A stretch of DNA of 64,000 bases from Mycobacterium avium subsp. avium (GCF_009741445.1 NZ_CP046507.1:62001-126000); one strand, 5' to 3'. Counted from the stretch's first letter, positions 8,985 to 19,051 are shown. Notes: generated from the letters alone by a model not told the origin. A program made the numbers and translations.

Positions 8985-9146
8985 CTACTTGGGGCGCTTG
9001 AGGTAGGCGACGTGCTGCTCGCCGGTGGGGCCGGGCAGCACGGACACCAGCTCCCAGCCGTCGGCACCCCACTGGTCGAGGATCTGCTTGGTGGCGTGCG
9101 TCAGCAGTGGGACGGTGGCGTATTCCCATGCGGTCGGTTGGCTCAT
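8985..9146 (-). CDS. Small DUF4177-type protein
   Basis: A 53-residue protein beginning [15 protein letters not shown] and ending VAYLKRPK, with the family's central [12 protein letters not shown] motif. It starts at the ATG in GCTCAT (9144-9146, minus strand), and its stop (TAG at 8985-8987) abuts the ridA ATG. This is the position of the small gene Rv3678A. It is short, but reading frame, start and operon spacing all agree. Function is unknown. Confidence 0.82.
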   Translation of the reverse strand: MSQPTAWEYATVPLLTHATKQILDQWGADGWELVSVLPGPTGEQHVAYLKRPK

Positions 9147-9213
9147 CCCGCGAGCTTATCGGTCGCAGGTGAACCGCTCCGGCCAGGCCAATGCCCGGTC
9201 GGGCTAGCATGCG

Positions 9214-10236
9214 ATGGTGGCAACCACATCGAGCGGCGGAGCTGCCGTCGGCTGGCCGGCGCGCATGACCAAGGCCCGCTTGCATTTCGTGACGGGCAAG
9301 GGCGGTACCGGCAAATCGACCATCGCGGCCGCGCTGGCGCTGACGCTGGCAGCCGGGGGCCGCAAGGTGCTGCTCGTGGAAGTCGAAGGCCGCCAAGGCA
9401 TTGCGCAGCTCTTCGATGTTCCGCCGCTGCCCTATCAAGAGGTGAAGATCGCGACCGCCGAGCGGGGCGGCCAGGTCAACGCGCTGGCCATCGACATCGA
9501 GGCCGCGTTCCTGGAATACCTCGACATGTTCTACAACCTGGGCATCGCGGGCCGGGCCATGCGCCGCATCGGCGCCATCGAGTTCGCCACCACGATCGCG
9601 CCCGGCCTGCGCGACGTGCTGCTCACCGGCAAGATCAAAGAGACGGTGATCCGCGTCGACAAGAACCGGCTGCCGGTGTACGACGCGATCGTCGTCGACG
9701 CCCCGCCGACCGGGCGGATCGCCCGCTTCCTCGACGTCACCAAGGCGGTGTCCGATCTGGCCAAGGGCGGTCCGGTGCACTCGCAGGCCGACGGCGTGGT
9801 CAGGCTGTTGCACTCCGAGCAGACGGCTATCCACCTGGTCACCCTGCTGGAGGCGCTGCCCGTCCAGGAGACGTTGGAAGCCATCGAGGAACTCGCCGAG
9901 ATGCAGCTGCCCATCGGCAGCGTGATCGTCAACCGCAACATTCCCGCCTACCTGCAGCCCGCCGATCTTGCGAAGGCCGCCGAGGGCGACATCGACGCCG
10001 ACGCGGTGCGGGCTGGGCTGCAAAAAGCCGGAATCACGTTGGACGACAAAGACTTCGCCGGCCTGCTGACGGAGACCATCGAGCATGCGACGGTGATCGC
10101 CACCCGCGCCGAGATCGCACAGCAGCTCGACGCGTTGCACGTGGCCCGACTGGAACTCCCGGCGATCTCCGACGGCGTCGACCTGGGCAGCCTCTACGAG
10201 CTATCGGAATCGCTTGCCCAGCAAGGAGTTCGATGA
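9214..10236 (+). CDS. ArsA/GET3-like ATPase, first of a pair
   Basis: A 340-residue P-loop ATPase (same length as Rv3679) with a deviant Walker [17 protein letters not shown], switch I-like [13 protein letters not shown] and Walker [16 protein letters not shown]. Proteins of this family resemble ArsA and Get3 and are annotated as anion-transporting ATPases, but no arsenite-binding cysteines are visible. In M. tuberculosis the pair has been linked to envelope and antibiotic phenotypes. It overlaps the second ATPase gene by 4 bases (ATGA). They probably form a heterodimer, which is inference. Confidence 0.88.
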   Translation: MVATTSSGGAAVGWPARMTKARLHFVTGKGGTGKSTIAAALALTLAAGGRKVLLVEVEGRQGIAQLFDVPPLPYQEVKIATAERGGQVNALAIDIEAAFLEYLDMFYNLGIAGRAMRRIGAIEFATTIAPGLRDVLLTGKIKETVIRVDKNRLPVYDAIVVDAPPTGRIARFLDVTKAVSDLAKGGPVHSQADGVVRLLHSEQTAIHLVTLLEALPVQETLEAIEELAEMQLPIGSVIVNRNIPAYLQPADLAKAAEGDIDADAVRAGLQKAGITLDDKDFAGLLTETIEHATVIATRAEIAQQLDALHVARLELPAISDGVDLGSLYELSESLAQQGVR

Positions 10237-11375
10237 GTACCACACCCAAACAGCTTGATATGGCGGCTATCCTGGCCGACACCACCAACCGGGTGGTGGT
10301 GTGCTGCGGCGCGGGTGGGGTGGGTAAGACCACCACCGCGGCCGCCATCGCGCTGCGCGCCGCCGAATACGGGCGCAATGTCTGCGTTTTGACGATCGAC
10401 CCGGCCAAGCGGCTGGCCCAGGCGTTGGGCGTGAACGACCTCGGCAACACGCCGCAACGAGTGCCGCTGGCCGCCGAGGTTCCCGGCGAGCTGCACGCGA
10501 TGATGCTCGACATGCGGCGGACCTTCGACGAGATGGTGGTCCAGTACTCCGGACCCGGTCGCGCACAAGCGATTCTGGACAACCAGTTCTATCAGACCGT
10601 CGCCAGCTCACTCGCCGGCACGCAGGAGTACATGGCGATGGAGAAGCTGGGGCAGCTGCTGGCCGAGGATCGCTGGGATCTGGTGGTGGTGGACACGCCG
10701 CCGTCGCGCAACGCGCTGGACTTCCTGGACGCCCCGAAACGGCTGGGCAGCTTCATGGACAGCCGGCTGTGGCGGCTGCTGCTGGCGCCGGGCCGCGGAA
10801 TCGGCCGATTGGTCACCGGCGCAATGGGTTTGGCGATGAAGGCGATGTCGACGATCCTGGGCTCACAGATGCTCGCCGACGCCGCGGCGTTCGTGCAGTC
10901 GCTGGACGCCACCTTCGGTGGCTTCCGGGAAAAGGCCGACCGCACCTACGCGCTGCTGAAACGGCGGGGCACCCAGTTCGTGGTGGTGTCGGCGGCCGAG
11001 CCCGACGCGCTGCGCGAGGCGTCCTTCTTCGTCGACCGGCTGTCCCAGGAAGGGATGCCGCTGGCCGGGCTGGTGCTCAACCGCACCCATCCGCCGCTGT
11101 GCTCGCTGCCCGCAGAGCGGGCTATCGACGGCACCGAGATGCTCGAGCACGACGGCGACCCCGAAACCACCTCGCTGGCCGCGGCCGTGCTGAGGATTCA
11201 CGCCGATCGGGCGCAGACCGCCAAGCGGGAAATCCGATTGCTGTCCCGCTTCACCGGCGCCAACCCGCACGTGCCGGTGATCGGCGTTCCCTCACTGCCG
11301 TTTGATGTTTCGGACTTGGAAGCGCTGCGCGCGCTGGCCGACCAGATCACGTCGAACCGGGCAACCGCCCGCTGA
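10233..11375 (+). CDS. ArsA/GET3-like ATPase, second of a pair
   Basis: A 380-residue paralogue of the preceding gene (compare Rv3680). Walker A is [17 protein letters not shown], followed by [15 protein letters not shown] (switch I) and [18 protein letters not shown] (Walker B). Residues about 190-235 form a hydrophobic/amphipathic insert ([11 protein letters not shown] region) that could contact a membrane or client helix. ATG 10233 is set by the coupled ATGA overlap. The 3' end faces whiB4 across 62 bases. Confidence 0.88.
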   Translation: MSTTPKQLDMAAILADTTNRVVVCCGAGGVGKTTTAAAIALRAAEYGRNVCVLTIDPAKRLAQALGVNDLGNTPQRVPLAAEVPGELHAMMLDMRRTFDEMVVQYSGPGRAQAILDNQFYQTVASSLAGTQEYMAMEKLGQLLAEDRWDLVVVDTPPSRNALDFLDAPKRLGSFMDSRLWRLLLAPGRGIGRLVTGAMGLAMKAMSTILGSQMLADAAAFVQSLDATFGGFREKADRTYALLKRRGTQFVVVSAAEPDALREASFFVDRLSQEGMPLAGLVLNRTHPPLCSLPAERAIDGTEMLEHDGDPETTSLAAAVLRIHADRAQTAKREIRLLSRFTGANPHVPVIGVPSLPFDVSDLEALRALADQITSNRATAR

Positions 11376-11437
11376 ACGGCCCGGGATCGGGCGTAACAGT
11401 ACCGTAATCACGAACAGCGGGCGGTCGGCGGCGCCGG

Positions 11438-11788
11438 TCACCCGGCGCTGCGGTTTCTCCTCTTGTCGAAGAAGTCCGCCCAGGACACCACCTCGGGGTG
11501 CTGCTTGAGCAGCGCACGGCGCTGCCGCTCGGTCATGCCGCCCCAGACCCCGAACTCGACCCGGTTGTCCAGCGCGTCCGCCCCGCATTCCTGCATGACG
11601 GGGCAGTGCCGGCAGATCACTGCGGCCTTGCGCTGGGCGGCACCGCGCACAAACAGTTCATCCGGATCGGTGGTCCGGCACAGTGCCTTCGAGACCCAGG
11701 CGATGCGCTCCTCGGCATCGACACTGCGAAGTACCCCTTGAGCGGCTGCAATGTTTGTCCTACGCGCCGCCGGCCGTGTTGGTGACAC
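11438..11788 (-). CDS. whiB4: WhiB-family iron-sulfur regulator WhiB4
   Basis: A 116-residue WhiB protein. The four 4Fe-4S ligands are C37, C59, C62 and C68 (C-x21-C-x2-C-x5-C), followed by the turn GVWGGMTERQRRALL. Its place between the ATPase pair and ponA2 identifies it as WhiB4 (Rv3681c), a redox sensor that controls oxidative-stress genes and condenses DNA when oxidised. The GTG start at 11788 matches the family's N-terminal length. Confidence 0.95.
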   Translation of the reverse strand: MSPTRPAARRTNIAAAQGVLRSVDAEERIAWVSKALCRTTDPDELFVRGAAQRKAAVICRHCPVMQECGADALDNRVEFGVWGGMTERQRRALLKQHPEVVSWADFFDKRRNRSAG

Positions 11789-12151
11789 GAACTGTTCCCT
11801 TCCCTACCGGTCGCCCGTCGCGACCGCCCTCCTGGGGTGCAGATCCAACCCTTGCGATCTACGCCACACTGTGTGCTTCGGTGTTACCTGAATCTCACCG
11901 TGTGTCTAAGTTAGGTGGTCAGCTGCCAATTGCGCAACAGTCCGATAACGCTTTTTTTGGGACGGGCGTCCCGTCTCGCTCCGAAGGATAGGCGAAGAAG
12001 TGATCTTGCACACCATGTTCGATCCGGATCGCTGACGCAACTGCAAATTTTCGTGCTGCTCAGCGCCCGCGCCGCCGGCCCCCCGATCGGCCCGATTAAT
12101 CGGTGAACTTGCAGCGTGGCGGCGTGACTGCGGGCCGCTACTGTAGTAGCC
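11789..12151. other. Divergent whiB4-ponA2 intergenic region
   Basis: About 360 bases without a supported gene. It carries the promoters of two divergent genes. There is an imperfect palindrome CACACTGTGTG near 11867-11877, on the whiB4 side, and a T7 run at 11952-11958. I see no RNA gene or convincing structured element. Confidence 0.5.
12139..12144 (+). promoter_or_regulatory. Candidate -10 of a leaderless ponA2 transcript
   Basis: TACTGT fits the mycobacterial TANNNT -10 and ends 7 bases before the ponA2 ATG. Transcription would then begin at or next to the start codon. No Shine-Dalgarno sequence precedes this ATG, which supports a leaderless mRNA. Confidence 0.45.
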
Positions 12152-14581
12152 ATGTCAGACCGCCCCCCGGCCGCGCTCACGGTTTTGAAGCTCGCGGGGT
12201 TCTGTTTGTTGGCCAGTGTGGTGGCCACCGCGCTGCTGTTTCCCGTCGCCGGCGGAATAGGACTGGTGTCCAACCGCGCCTCGGAAGTGGTCGCCAACGG
12301 CTCGGCGCAGCTGCTCGAGGGCGAGGTGCCGGCGGTGTCGACGATGGTCGACGCCAAGGGCAACACCATCGCCTGGCTGTATTCGCAGCGCCGCTTCGAG
12401 GTGCCCAGCGACAAGATCGCCAACACGATGAAGCTGGCGATCGTGTCCATCGAGGACAAGCGGTTCGCCGACCACAATGGGGTGGACTGGAAAGGCACCC
12501 TGACCGGGTTGGCCGGCTACGCCCGCGGCGACGTCGACACCCGCGGCGGGTCCACCATCGAGCAGCAGTACATCAAGAACTACCAGCTGCTGGTGACCGC
12601 GAAGACCGACGCCGAGAAGCGGGCGGCGGTGGAGACCACCCCGGCCCGCAAGCTGCGCGAGATCCGGATGGCGCTGACCCTGGACAAGACCTTCACCAAG
12701 CCCGAGATCCTGACCCGGTACCTGAACCTGGTGTCGTTCGGCAACAACTCGTTCGGCGTGCAGGACGCCGCCCAGACCTACTTCGGCATCAACGCCTCCG
12801 ACCTGAACTGGCAGCAGGCGGCGCTGCTGGCGGGCATGGTGCAGTCGACCAGCGCGCTCAACCCCTACACCAACCCCGAAGGCGCGCTGGCCCGCCGAAA
12901 CCTGGTGCTGGACACCATGATCGAGAACATCCCGCAGGAGGCCGACGCGCTGCGCGCCGCCAAGGCCGCGCCGCTGGGCATCCTGCCGCAGCCCAACGAG
13001 CTGCCCCGCGGCTGCATCGCGGCCGGTGACCGGGCGTACTTCTGCGACTACGTGCAGGAGTACCTGTCCCGCGCCGGGATCAGCAAGGAGCAGGTGGCCC
13101 GGGGCGGCTATCTGATCAAGACGACGCTGGACCCCGACGTGCAGATCCCGGTCAAGGCGGCCATCGACAAGTTCGCCAGCCCGACGCTGCCCGGCATCTC
13201 GAGCGTGATGAGCGTGATCCAGCCCGGCAAGACGTCGCACAAGGTGATGGCGATGGCCAGCAACCGCACCTACGGCCTGGACGTCGACGCCGGGCAGACC
13301 ATGCGCCCGCAGCCGTTCTCGCTGGTCGGCGACGGCGCGGGATCGGTGTTCAAGATCTTCACCACGGCCGCGGCGCTGGACATGGGCATGGGCATCAACG
13401 CCACGCTGGAGGTGCCGGGCCGGTTCCAGGCCAAGGGCATGGGGAGCGGCGGCGCGAAGGGCTGCCCGAAGGACACCTGGTGCGTGGTCAACGCCGGCAA
13501 CTACAAGGGCTCGATGAACGTCACCGAGGCGCTGGCCACCTCGCCCAACACCGCGTTCGCGAAACTGATCCAGCAGGTCGGGGTGACGCGCACGGTGGAC
13601 ATGGCGATCAAGCTGGGGTTGCGCTCCTACGCCGACCCCGGCACCGCCCGCGACTACAACCCGGACAGCAACGAGAGCCTGGCCGACTTCGTCAAACGCC
13701 AGAACATCGGCTCGTTCACGCTGGGCCCGATCGAGGTGAACGCGCTGGAGCTGTCCAACGTCGCGGCCACGCTGGCCTCCGGCGGCACCTGGTGCCCGCC
13801 CAATCCGATCGACAAGCTGATCGACCGCAAGGGCAACGAGGTGGCGGTGACCACCGAGACCTGCGATCAGGTGGTGCCCGAGGGCCTGGCCAACACCATG
13901 GCCAACGCGATGAGCAAGGACGCGGTGGGCGGCGGCACGGCGGCCGGTTCGGCCGGCGCGGCGGGCTGGGACCTGCCCATGTCCGGCAAGACGGGCACCA
14001 CCGAAGCCCACCGGTCGTCGGGCTTCGTCGGCTTCACCAACCACTACGCGGCGGCCAACTACATCTACGACGACTCGCCGAATCCGACGGACCTGTGTTC
14101 GGCCCCGCTGCGCCACTGCGGCGAGGGCGACCTGTACGGCGGTAACGAGCCGGCCCGCACCTGGTTCACCGCGATGAAGCCGATCGCCACCAATTTCGGT
14201 CCGGTGCAGTTGCCGCCCACCGACCCCCGCTACGTGGACGGCGCGCCGGGGTCGCGGGTGCCCAGCGTGGCGGGCCTGGACATCGACGCGGCGCGGCAGC
14301 GCATCAAGGAGGCGGGTTTCCAGGTCGCCGACCAGAACAACTTCGTCAACAGCAGCGCCAAGCAGGGCGAGGTGGTCGGCACGACACCGAGCGGCGCGAC
14401 GATTCCCGGGTCGATCATCACCATTCAGGTCAGCAACGGCATCCCGCCGGCCCCGCCGCCACCGCCGGAGGGCGCGCCCCCGCCGGTCGGTTCGCAGGTG
14501 GTCGAGATTCCGGGGCTGCCGCCGATCACCATTCCGCTGCTGGCGCCACCGCCGCCGGCGCCCGGGCAGCCGCCGCCGTAA
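12152..14581 (+). CDS. ponA2: Bifunctional class A penicillin-binding protein with PASTA domain
   Basis: An 809-residue peptidoglycan synthase (PonA2, Rv3682). One N-terminal membrane helix (residues 10-36) is followed by the GT51 transglycosylase domain with E101 in SIEDKRFADH. The transpeptidase domain has S398-x-x-K (SVFK), then SPN and K613-T-G-T. One PASTA repeat (about 705-765, starting VPSVAGLD) precedes a proline-rich tail (PPAPPPPPEG onward) of about 45 residues. It polymerises and crosslinks cell-wall glycan outside the membrane and matters for stress survival in M. tuberculosis. No gene overlaps its start; the metallophosphoesterase follows. Confidence 0.96.
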   Translation: MSDRPPAALTVLKLAGFCLLASVVATALLFPVAGGIGLVSNRASEVVANGSAQLLEGEVPAVSTMVDAKGNTIAWLYSQRRFEVPSDKIANTMKLAIVSIEDKRFADHNGVDWKGTLTGLAGYARGDVDTRGGSTIEQQYIKNYQLLVTAKTDAEKRAAVETTPARKLREIRMALTLDKTFTKPEILTRYLNLVSFGNNSFGVQDAAQTYFGINASDLNWQQAALLAGMVQSTSALNPYTNPEGALARRNLVLDTMIENIPQEADALRAAKAAPLGILPQPNELPRGCIAAGDRAYFCDYVQEYLSRAGISKEQVARGGYLIKTTLDPDVQIPVKAAIDKFASPTLPGISSVMSVIQPGKTSHKVMAMASNRTYGLDVDAGQTMRPQPFSLVGDGAGSVFKIFTTAAALDMGMGINATLEVPGRFQAKGMGSGGAKGCPKDTWCVVNAGNYKGSMNVTEALATSPNTAFAKLIQQVGVTRTVDMAIKLGLRSYADPGTARDYNPDSNESLADFVKRQNIGSFTLGPIEVNALELSNVAATLASGGTWCPPNPIDKLIDRKGNEVAVTTETCDQVVPEGLANTMANAMSKDAVGGGTAAGSAGAAGWDLPMSGKTGTTEAHRSSGFVGFTNHYAAANYIYDDSPNPTDLCSAPLRHCGEGDLYGGNEPARTWFTAMKPIATNFGPVQLPPTDPRYVDGAPGSRVPSVAGLDIDAARQRIKEAGFQVADQNNFVNSSAKQGEVVGTTPSGATIPGSIITIQVSNGIPPAPPPPPEGAPPPVGSQVVEIPGLPPITIPLLAPPPPAPGQPPP

Positions 14582-14638
14582 CGGGCCATGACGCGCGGGT
14601 TACGCGGCCAGTCGGCGACCGGCAGTAGGCTGCGATTC

Positions 14639-15652
14639 ATGGCTGATGCTCACGTCTCGATTGCCCGGCGCCGCTCCGGGCCGCCTCGCGGCCGGCGCCG
14701 AGCCCTGCCCATCCTGTTGCGTACCGGCGCGGCGGCGCTCGGTTCGACGGTCGCCGGCCTGGGGTACGCCGCGATCATCGAGCGCAACGCGTTCGTGCTG
14801 CGCGAGATCACCATGCCCGTGTTGAGTCCGGGCTCGACACCGCTGCGGGTGCTGCACATCAGCGACCTGCACATGACGCCCGGCCAGCGCCGCAAGCAGG
14901 CGTGGCTGCGCGAGTTGGCCGGCTGGGAACCGGATCTGGTGGTCAACACCGGCGACAACCTGGCCCACCCGAAGGCGGTGCCGGCCGTCATCCAGGCGCT
15001 GGGGGATCTGCTGTCGCGGCCGGGCGTCTTCGTGTTCGGCAGCAACGACTACTTCGGCCCGCACCTGAAGAACCCGATGAACTACGTGACCAATCCGTCG
15101 CACCGGGTCCGCGGCGAGCCGCTGCCCTGGCAGGACCTGCGGGCCGCGTTCACCGAGCGCGGCTGGCTCGACCTCACCCACACCCGGCGCGAGTTCGAGG
15201 TGGCGGGCCTGCACGTCGCGGCCGCGGGCGTGGGCGACCCGCACATCGACCGGGACCGCTACGACACCATCGCGGGGCCGGCCAGCCCGGCGGCCAACCT
15301 GCGGCTGGCGCTGACGCATTCGCCGGAGCCGCGGGTGCTGGACCGGTTCGCCGCCGACGGCTACCAACTGGTGATGGCCGGGCACACCCACGGCGGCCAG
15401 GTGTGCCTGCCGTTCTACGGGGCGCTGGTGACCAACTGCGGGCTGGACCGCTCGCGCGCGAAGGGGCCGTCCCGCTGGGGCGCGCACATGCAGCTGCACG
15501 TCTCCGCGGGCATGGGCACCTCGCCGTACGCGCCGGTGCGGTTCTGCTGCCGGCCGGAGGCCACCCTGCTGACGCTGATCGCCACCCCGATGGGCGACCG
15601 CGACGCGGTCAGCGACCTGAGCCGTTCGCAGCCAACAGCTTCGGTGCGGTGA
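14639..15652 (+). CDS. Calcineurin-type metallophosphoesterase, membrane-anchored
   Basis: A 337-residue protein with a twin-basic N-terminus and one hydrophobic helix (about residues 28-45), followed by a metallophosphoesterase domain: HISDLHMTP (DxH), NTGDNLAHP (GDN), FGSNDYF (GNHD variant with S-N-D), a THSPEP His and MAGHTHGGQ (GHTH). It corresponds to Rv3683. ATG 14639 is preferred over an upstream GTG-type start at 14588 because it begins just before the basic and membrane region. It overlaps the downstream PLP enzyme by 4 bases. The substrate is unknown. Confidence 0.87.
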   Translation: MADAHVSIARRRSGPPRGRRRALPILLRTGAAALGSTVAGLGYAAIIERNAFVLREITMPVLSPGSTPLRVLHISDLHMTPGQRRKQAWLRELAGWEPDLVVNTGDNLAHPKAVPAVIQALGDLLSRPGVFVFGSNDYFGPHLKNPMNYVTNPSHRVRGEPLPWQDLRAAFTERGWLDLTHTRREFEVAGLHVAAAGVGDPHIDRDRYDTIAGPASPAANLRLALTHSPEPRVLDRFAADGYQLVMAGHTHGGQVCLPFYGALVTNCGLDRSRAKGPSRWGAHMQLHVSAGMGTSPYAPVRFCCRPEATLLTLIATPMGDRDAVSDLSRSQPTASVR

Positions 15653-16752
15653 CGCGGACCCGGATCGCGGTCCGCAACCTGCCACGCGACTGGACGGACA
15701 ACGCGATCCGGCTGATCCAGGCCGATGCGCGGCGCAGCGCCGACACCCATCTGCTGCGCTACCCGCTGCCGTCGGCCTGGGCCGGCGACGCCGACGTCGC
15801 GCTGTACCTCAAGGACGAGACGACGCACGTCACCGGCAGCCTCAAGCACCGGCTGGCGCGCTCGCTGTTCCTGTACGCGCTGTGCAACGGCTGGATCGGC
15901 GAGGGCACCACGGTGGTCGAGGCGTCGTCGGGGTCGACGGCGGTGTCCGAGGCCTACTTCGCGGCCCTGCTGGGGCTGCCGTTCGTCGCCGTGATGCCGG
16001 AGTCGACCAGCGCGGCCAAGGTGGCGCTGATCGAATCACAAGGCGGCCGTTGCCATTTCGTCGCGGATTCCAGCCAGGTGTACGCCGAGGCCGAGCGGGT
16101 GGCCCGGCAGACCGGCGGGCACTACCTGGACCAGTTCACCAACGCCGAGCGGGCCACCGACTGGCGCGGCAACAACAACATCGCCGAGTCGATCTTCGAG
16201 CAGATGCGCGACGAGAAGCACCCCGTGCCGGCCTGGATCGTGGTCGGCGCGGGCACCGGCGGGACGAGCGCGACCATCGGCCGCTACATCCGCTACCGGC
16301 GGTACGCCACCCGGCTGTGCGTCGTCGACCCGGAGCACTCGGCGTTCTTCGCGGCCTACGCCGAAGGCCGGGACGACGTGGTGGCGTCCCGGTCGTCGCG
16401 GATCGAGGGCATCGGCCGGCCGCGGGTCGAGCCGTCGTTTCTGCCCGGCGTGGTCGACCGCATGGTCGCCGTGCCGGACGCGGCCTCGGTCGCCGCCGCC
16501 CGCCACGTCAGCGCCGTGCTGGGCCGGCGGGTGGGGCCCTCGACGGGGACCAACGTGTGGGGGGCGTTCGGCCTGCTGGCCGAGCTGGTGTCGCAGGGCC
16601 GCGGCGGTTCGGTGGTCACGCTGCTTGCCGACAGCGGCGACCGGTACGCCGACACCTACTTCGACGACGAGTGGGTGGCGGCGCAGGGGCTGGATCCGGC
16701 CGGACCGGCCGCGGCGCTGGCCGAATTCGAGCGCAGCTGCGCGTGGCAGTGA
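15649..16752 (+). CDS. cds1: PLP-dependent cysteine desulfhydrase-like enzyme
   Basis: A 367-residue fold-type II PLP enzyme of the cysteine synthase/CBS family. The PLP lysine is in [12 protein letters not shown], the substrate loop is [12 protein letters not shown], and the phosphate cup is [12 protein letters not shown]. It corresponds to Rv3684, reported in M. tuberculosis as Cds1, which releases H2S from cysteine. It starts at a GTG overlapping the stop of the phosphoesterase gene, so the two are coupled. tRNA-Pro follows 61 bases later. Confidence 0.85.
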   Translation: MTRTRIAVRNLPRDWTDNAIRLIQADARRSADTHLLRYPLPSAWAGDADVALYLKDETTHVTGSLKHRLARSLFLYALCNGWIGEGTTVVEASSGSTAVSEAYFAALLGLPFVAVMPESTSAAKVALIESQGGRCHFVADSSQVYAEAERVARQTGGHYLDQFTNAERATDWRGNNNIAESIFEQMRDEKHPVPAWIVVGAGTGGTSATIGRYIRYRRYATRLCVVDPEHSAFFAAYAEGRDDVVASRSSRIEGIGRPRVEPSFLPGVVDRMVAVPDAASVAAARHVSAVLGRRVGPSTGTNVWGAFGLLAELVSQGRGGSVVTLLADSGDRYADTYFDDEWVAAQGLDPAGPAAALAEFERSCAWQ

Positions 16753-16813
16753 CCCGGCATACCGCGGTTTGGCCAGCCGCCAGCCCGGTGCGATAGGCTG
16801 TCGGAGCTTCAAG

Positions 16814-16887
<74 letters not shown>

Positions 16888-16904
16888 CTCGTGTGATTCA
16901 AGGG

Positions 16905-17483
16905 TCAGCTGGGCGGTTCGACCGACCGTCCGAGGAAGGCCATCAGCCTGGCGGTCGCCGAGGAATTCTCCGGCGCGGGTTGGGCCGGCCCGAAAGCCCC
17001 CGGCCGGCGCAGCATCTCCTCCGGCAGCGACTCGACGAGGCCCTGGCACAGCGCGAGCAGGTCGGGCGGCAGCTCGACCTGTCGGCCGAGGCAGCGGTGG
17101 ATGTCCCAGCTGTGCAGGGCCAGGTCGCACACCGGAAAGATCAGCGCCCGGCGCAGCGGGACCTCACCCTGCGGGGACGTCCGCGGCGCATCGAGGTCCG
17201 CCGCCGGCAGGGCGGCGCGCAGTCGGTCCGCCAGCTCACGCAGATATCGCACCGGATCGTCACGCAGCCACTCCGACGGCCGGGACGGGCCCTGCCAGAT
17301 CTGTTCGCCCGCCACGAGCGCGACGATCTTGGCCGCGCTCCCGGTCGCATGCCCCACCAGATCACGCACGCTCCACCCCGCGAGGTTGGACGGGCGCTCC
17401 CAACCCGCCGGCGGGACCTGCCGCACGGAGTCGATGAGCAGCCCGATAGCCTTGTCGGCCATCAGATCAATGCGTTCGGTCAT
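16905..17483 (-). CDS. DinB/MDMPI-type (TIGR03086-like) putative thiol-dependent enzyme
   Basis: A 192-residue protein of the mycothiol-dependent maleylpyruvate isomerase/DinB-like family. It has a four-helix fold with the metal-site motif WSVRDLVGHATG and a second His region (CDLALHSWDIHR). Such proteins usually use mycothiol or bind metal; the reaction here is unknown. ATG 17483 is preferred over an upstream start because TACGCT (minus strand, 17490-17495) lies 7 bases before it, fitting a leaderless mRNA. It is divergent from the GAF-ANTAR gene. Confidence 0.75.
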   Translation of the reverse strand: MTERIDLMADKAIGLLIDSVRQVPPAGWERPSNLAGWSVRDLVGHATGSAAKIVALVAGEQIWQGPSRPSEWLRDDPVRYLRELADRLRAALPAADLDAPRTSPQGEVPLRRALIFPVCDLALHSWDIHRCLGRQVELPPDLLALCQGLVESLPEEMLRRPGAFGPAQPAPENSSATARLMAFLGRSVEPPS

Positions 17484-17568
17484 GAGGCGCAGCGTAGGCG
17501 CCGGCACCGACAGCATCGCCGCGAATCGCGCTGCGGGTATCCCCCGCAAACTCCCGAAACCCTGGCGA

Positions 17569-17606
17569 TATAGTGGATCTCACCGTAATGCTGAGCAAAC
17601 AGCATT
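17569..17606 (+). promoter_or_regulatory. Extended -10 and leader hairpin upstream of GAF-ANTAR gene
   Basis: TATAGT at 17569-17574 is a strong -10, predicting a start near 17581. The leader then begins almost at once with a perfect hairpin, AATGCTG-AGCAAA-CAGCATT (17587-17606): 7-bp stem and 6-base loop. The hexaloop size and A at loop position 1 match the ANTAR-binding RNA type, but position 4 is A rather than the usual G and no second hairpin is obvious. Autoregulation is therefore only a possibility. A lone GGGTAT (17674-17679) lacks a good -35. Confidence 0.4.
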
Positions 17607-17718
17607 GACATTCGTCGCCGTCAAACACTGCACGTGATTGCCTCGCGGGACCGCAGGCTGCTCAAAACGGCACGGGTATTGCCTGCCACCGGTCTCGAAC
17701 TCATGAGGGCGACACTCA

Positions 17719-18408
17719 GTGACCAATTTTGACGATCTCACCCTGCTGAACGACGTTCTGCGCGCCATCTACTCGGCGGACACCGCGGATTTTCCGCAGG
17801 TGCTCGACGACCTGACCGCCGCGTCGGCCCGGTGGGTGCCGGGCGCCCAGGAGGCCGGGATCACGGTGACCAGCCGGCAGAACGAGGTGAGCACGCCCTC
17901 GGTCACCGACGATTGCGCCCGGCTGCTCGACGAGTTCCAGCAACGGTATCTGGAAGGGCCCTGCCTGCATGCCGCCTGGACCCGCAAGGTCGTGGTGGTC
18001 GACGACCTGCGGACCGACTCACGCTGGCCCAAGTACCAGGCCGACGCGCTGGCGCGCACCCCGATCCGCAGCATCCTGTCGCTGCCGATGTACGCCGGCG
18101 AGCTGAGCATGGGGGCGCTGAACTTTTACGCCGAACGCCCGCACGCCTTCTCGGACGACTCCCGCCGGATGGCCGCCCTGTTCGCCACGCTGGGCTCGCT
18201 GGCGTGGAGCAACGTGGTGCGAACCCAGCAGTTCAAGGAGGCACTGAGCACCCGCGACATGATCGGACAGGCCAAGGGCATCCTGATGGAACGCTACGAG
18301 CTCGACGACGAAACCGCGTTCAACACGCTGATCAAACTCTCGCAGAGCATGAACACCCCGCTGCGCGACATCGCCCGCCGCGTCATCGACGACACCACCC
18401 AACGATGA
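17719..18408 (+). CDS. GAF-ANTAR RNA-binding antiterminator
   Basis: A 229-residue protein with a GAF sensor domain (residues 20-165; core EGPCLHAAWTRKVVVVDDL and SILSLPMYAGELSMGALNFY) and a C-terminal ANTAR domain (about 172-226; IGQAKGILMERY and then LIKLSQSMN). ANTAR proteins bind paired hairpins in mRNA leaders and prevent termination. The GTG at 17719 directly follows CACTCA, with GAGGGCGA a plausible ribosome site. The usual two-component receiver is replaced by GAF, so the signal is probably a small ligand or redox state. Confidence 0.87.
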   Translation: MTNFDDLTLLNDVLRAIYSADTADFPQVLDDLTAASARWVPGAQEAGITVTSRQNEVSTPSVTDDCARLLDEFQQRYLEGPCLHAAWTRKVVVVDDLRTDSRWPKYQADALARTPIRSILSLPMYAGELSMGALNFYAERPHAFSDDSRRMAALFATLGSLAWSNVVRTQQFKEALSTRDMIGQAKGILMERYELDDETAFNTLIKLSQSMNTPLRDIARRVIDDTTQR

Positions 18409-18457
18409 GGCGGCCCGGGTGCCTGAAATCGCGTAAGTCTTTGTGGCGCAACGGCGT

Positions 18458-19051
18458 TCACGACACCCGCGGACCCCGCACCGGGATGGGTGCGACCCGC
18501 GTCCAGCTGCGCAGCTGGGTCCGCCCCACCAGCCGGCAGCGGTGGGTGATCGCCAACCGGCGGGCCGCCTTGGTGAACGTCTGATTGGTCACCACCACCG
18601 TGCGGTCGCAGCCGTGCTGGCGTGCCCCGGCGACGACCTGTTGCACGGCGGCCACCCCGACGGCCTTCGCCAGCCTTTTGCATTGGACCGCCATGCGGAC
18701 GCCGTCCTTCTTGGCGATGAGGTCCACCCCGAAGTCGCCCGTGCCCGCCGTCGGGGTGACGACGTAGCCGGCGACGCGCAGCTGGGCCGCGACGAAGTCC
18801 TCGAACTCCGCGCCGGACATCCGGTCGATGGCACGCAACCCCGCGCGGGCGTGTTTGACGTCACGGCGGCGGTGGGCGTCGGCCCGCAACCGGTCCCGCT
18901 GCAGGGAAAGCCACCACAGCGCGCCGACCGCCGCGGCCAGGCCGGCCAGCCCGGCCGCACAACCCGCGGGCAGGCTGCCGGTGGTGTGTTGGGTGAAATA
19001 CCAAGGCACGCCCAGCCCCAACAGGAGCAGCGCCCCGAGTGCCTTGTCCAT
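18458..19051 (-). CDS. Membrane-anchored Mrr-type restriction endonuclease-like protein
   Basis: A 197-residue protein with two N-terminal membrane helices (about 6-22 and 28-48) and a PD-(D/E)xK nuclease domain. Motifs are MSGAEFEDFVAAQL, TAGTGDFGVDLIAKK and MAVQCKRLAK, giving the E...D...QxK arrangement of Mrr_cat. No methyltransferase is encoded nearby, so this is not an ordinary restriction-modification pair. A membrane-tethered nuclease could act on incoming DNA or methylated DNA, but that is speculation. The reading frame runs against a low-scoring plus-strand frame, which I discount. Confidence 0.8.
   Translation of the reverse strand: MDKALGALLLLGLGVPWYFTQHTTGSLPAGCAAGLAGLAAAVGALWWLSLQRDRLRADAHRRRDVKHARAGLRAIDRMSGAEFEDFVAAQLRVAGYVVTPTAGTGDFGVDLIAKKDGVRMAVQCKRLAKAVGVAAVQQVVAGARQHGCDRTVVVTNQTFTKAARRLAITHRCRLVGRTQLRSWTRVAPIPVRGPRVS

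Noticed and set aside
8595..11375. 926-codon plus-strand open frame
   Set aside because: It joins antisense of ridA and an out-of-frame path through the first ATPase to the true second ATPase, which starts at 10233.
12155..14116. 653-codon minus-strand frame antisense to ponA2
   Set aside because: High-GC shadow frame: no domain, Arg/Gly/Val-rich, entirely opposite a clear ponA2.
17674..17679. SigF promoter for the GAF-ANTAR gene (GGGTAT)
   Set aside because: No acceptable -35 (GTTT) 15-17 bases upstream; a TATAGT -10 further up is better.
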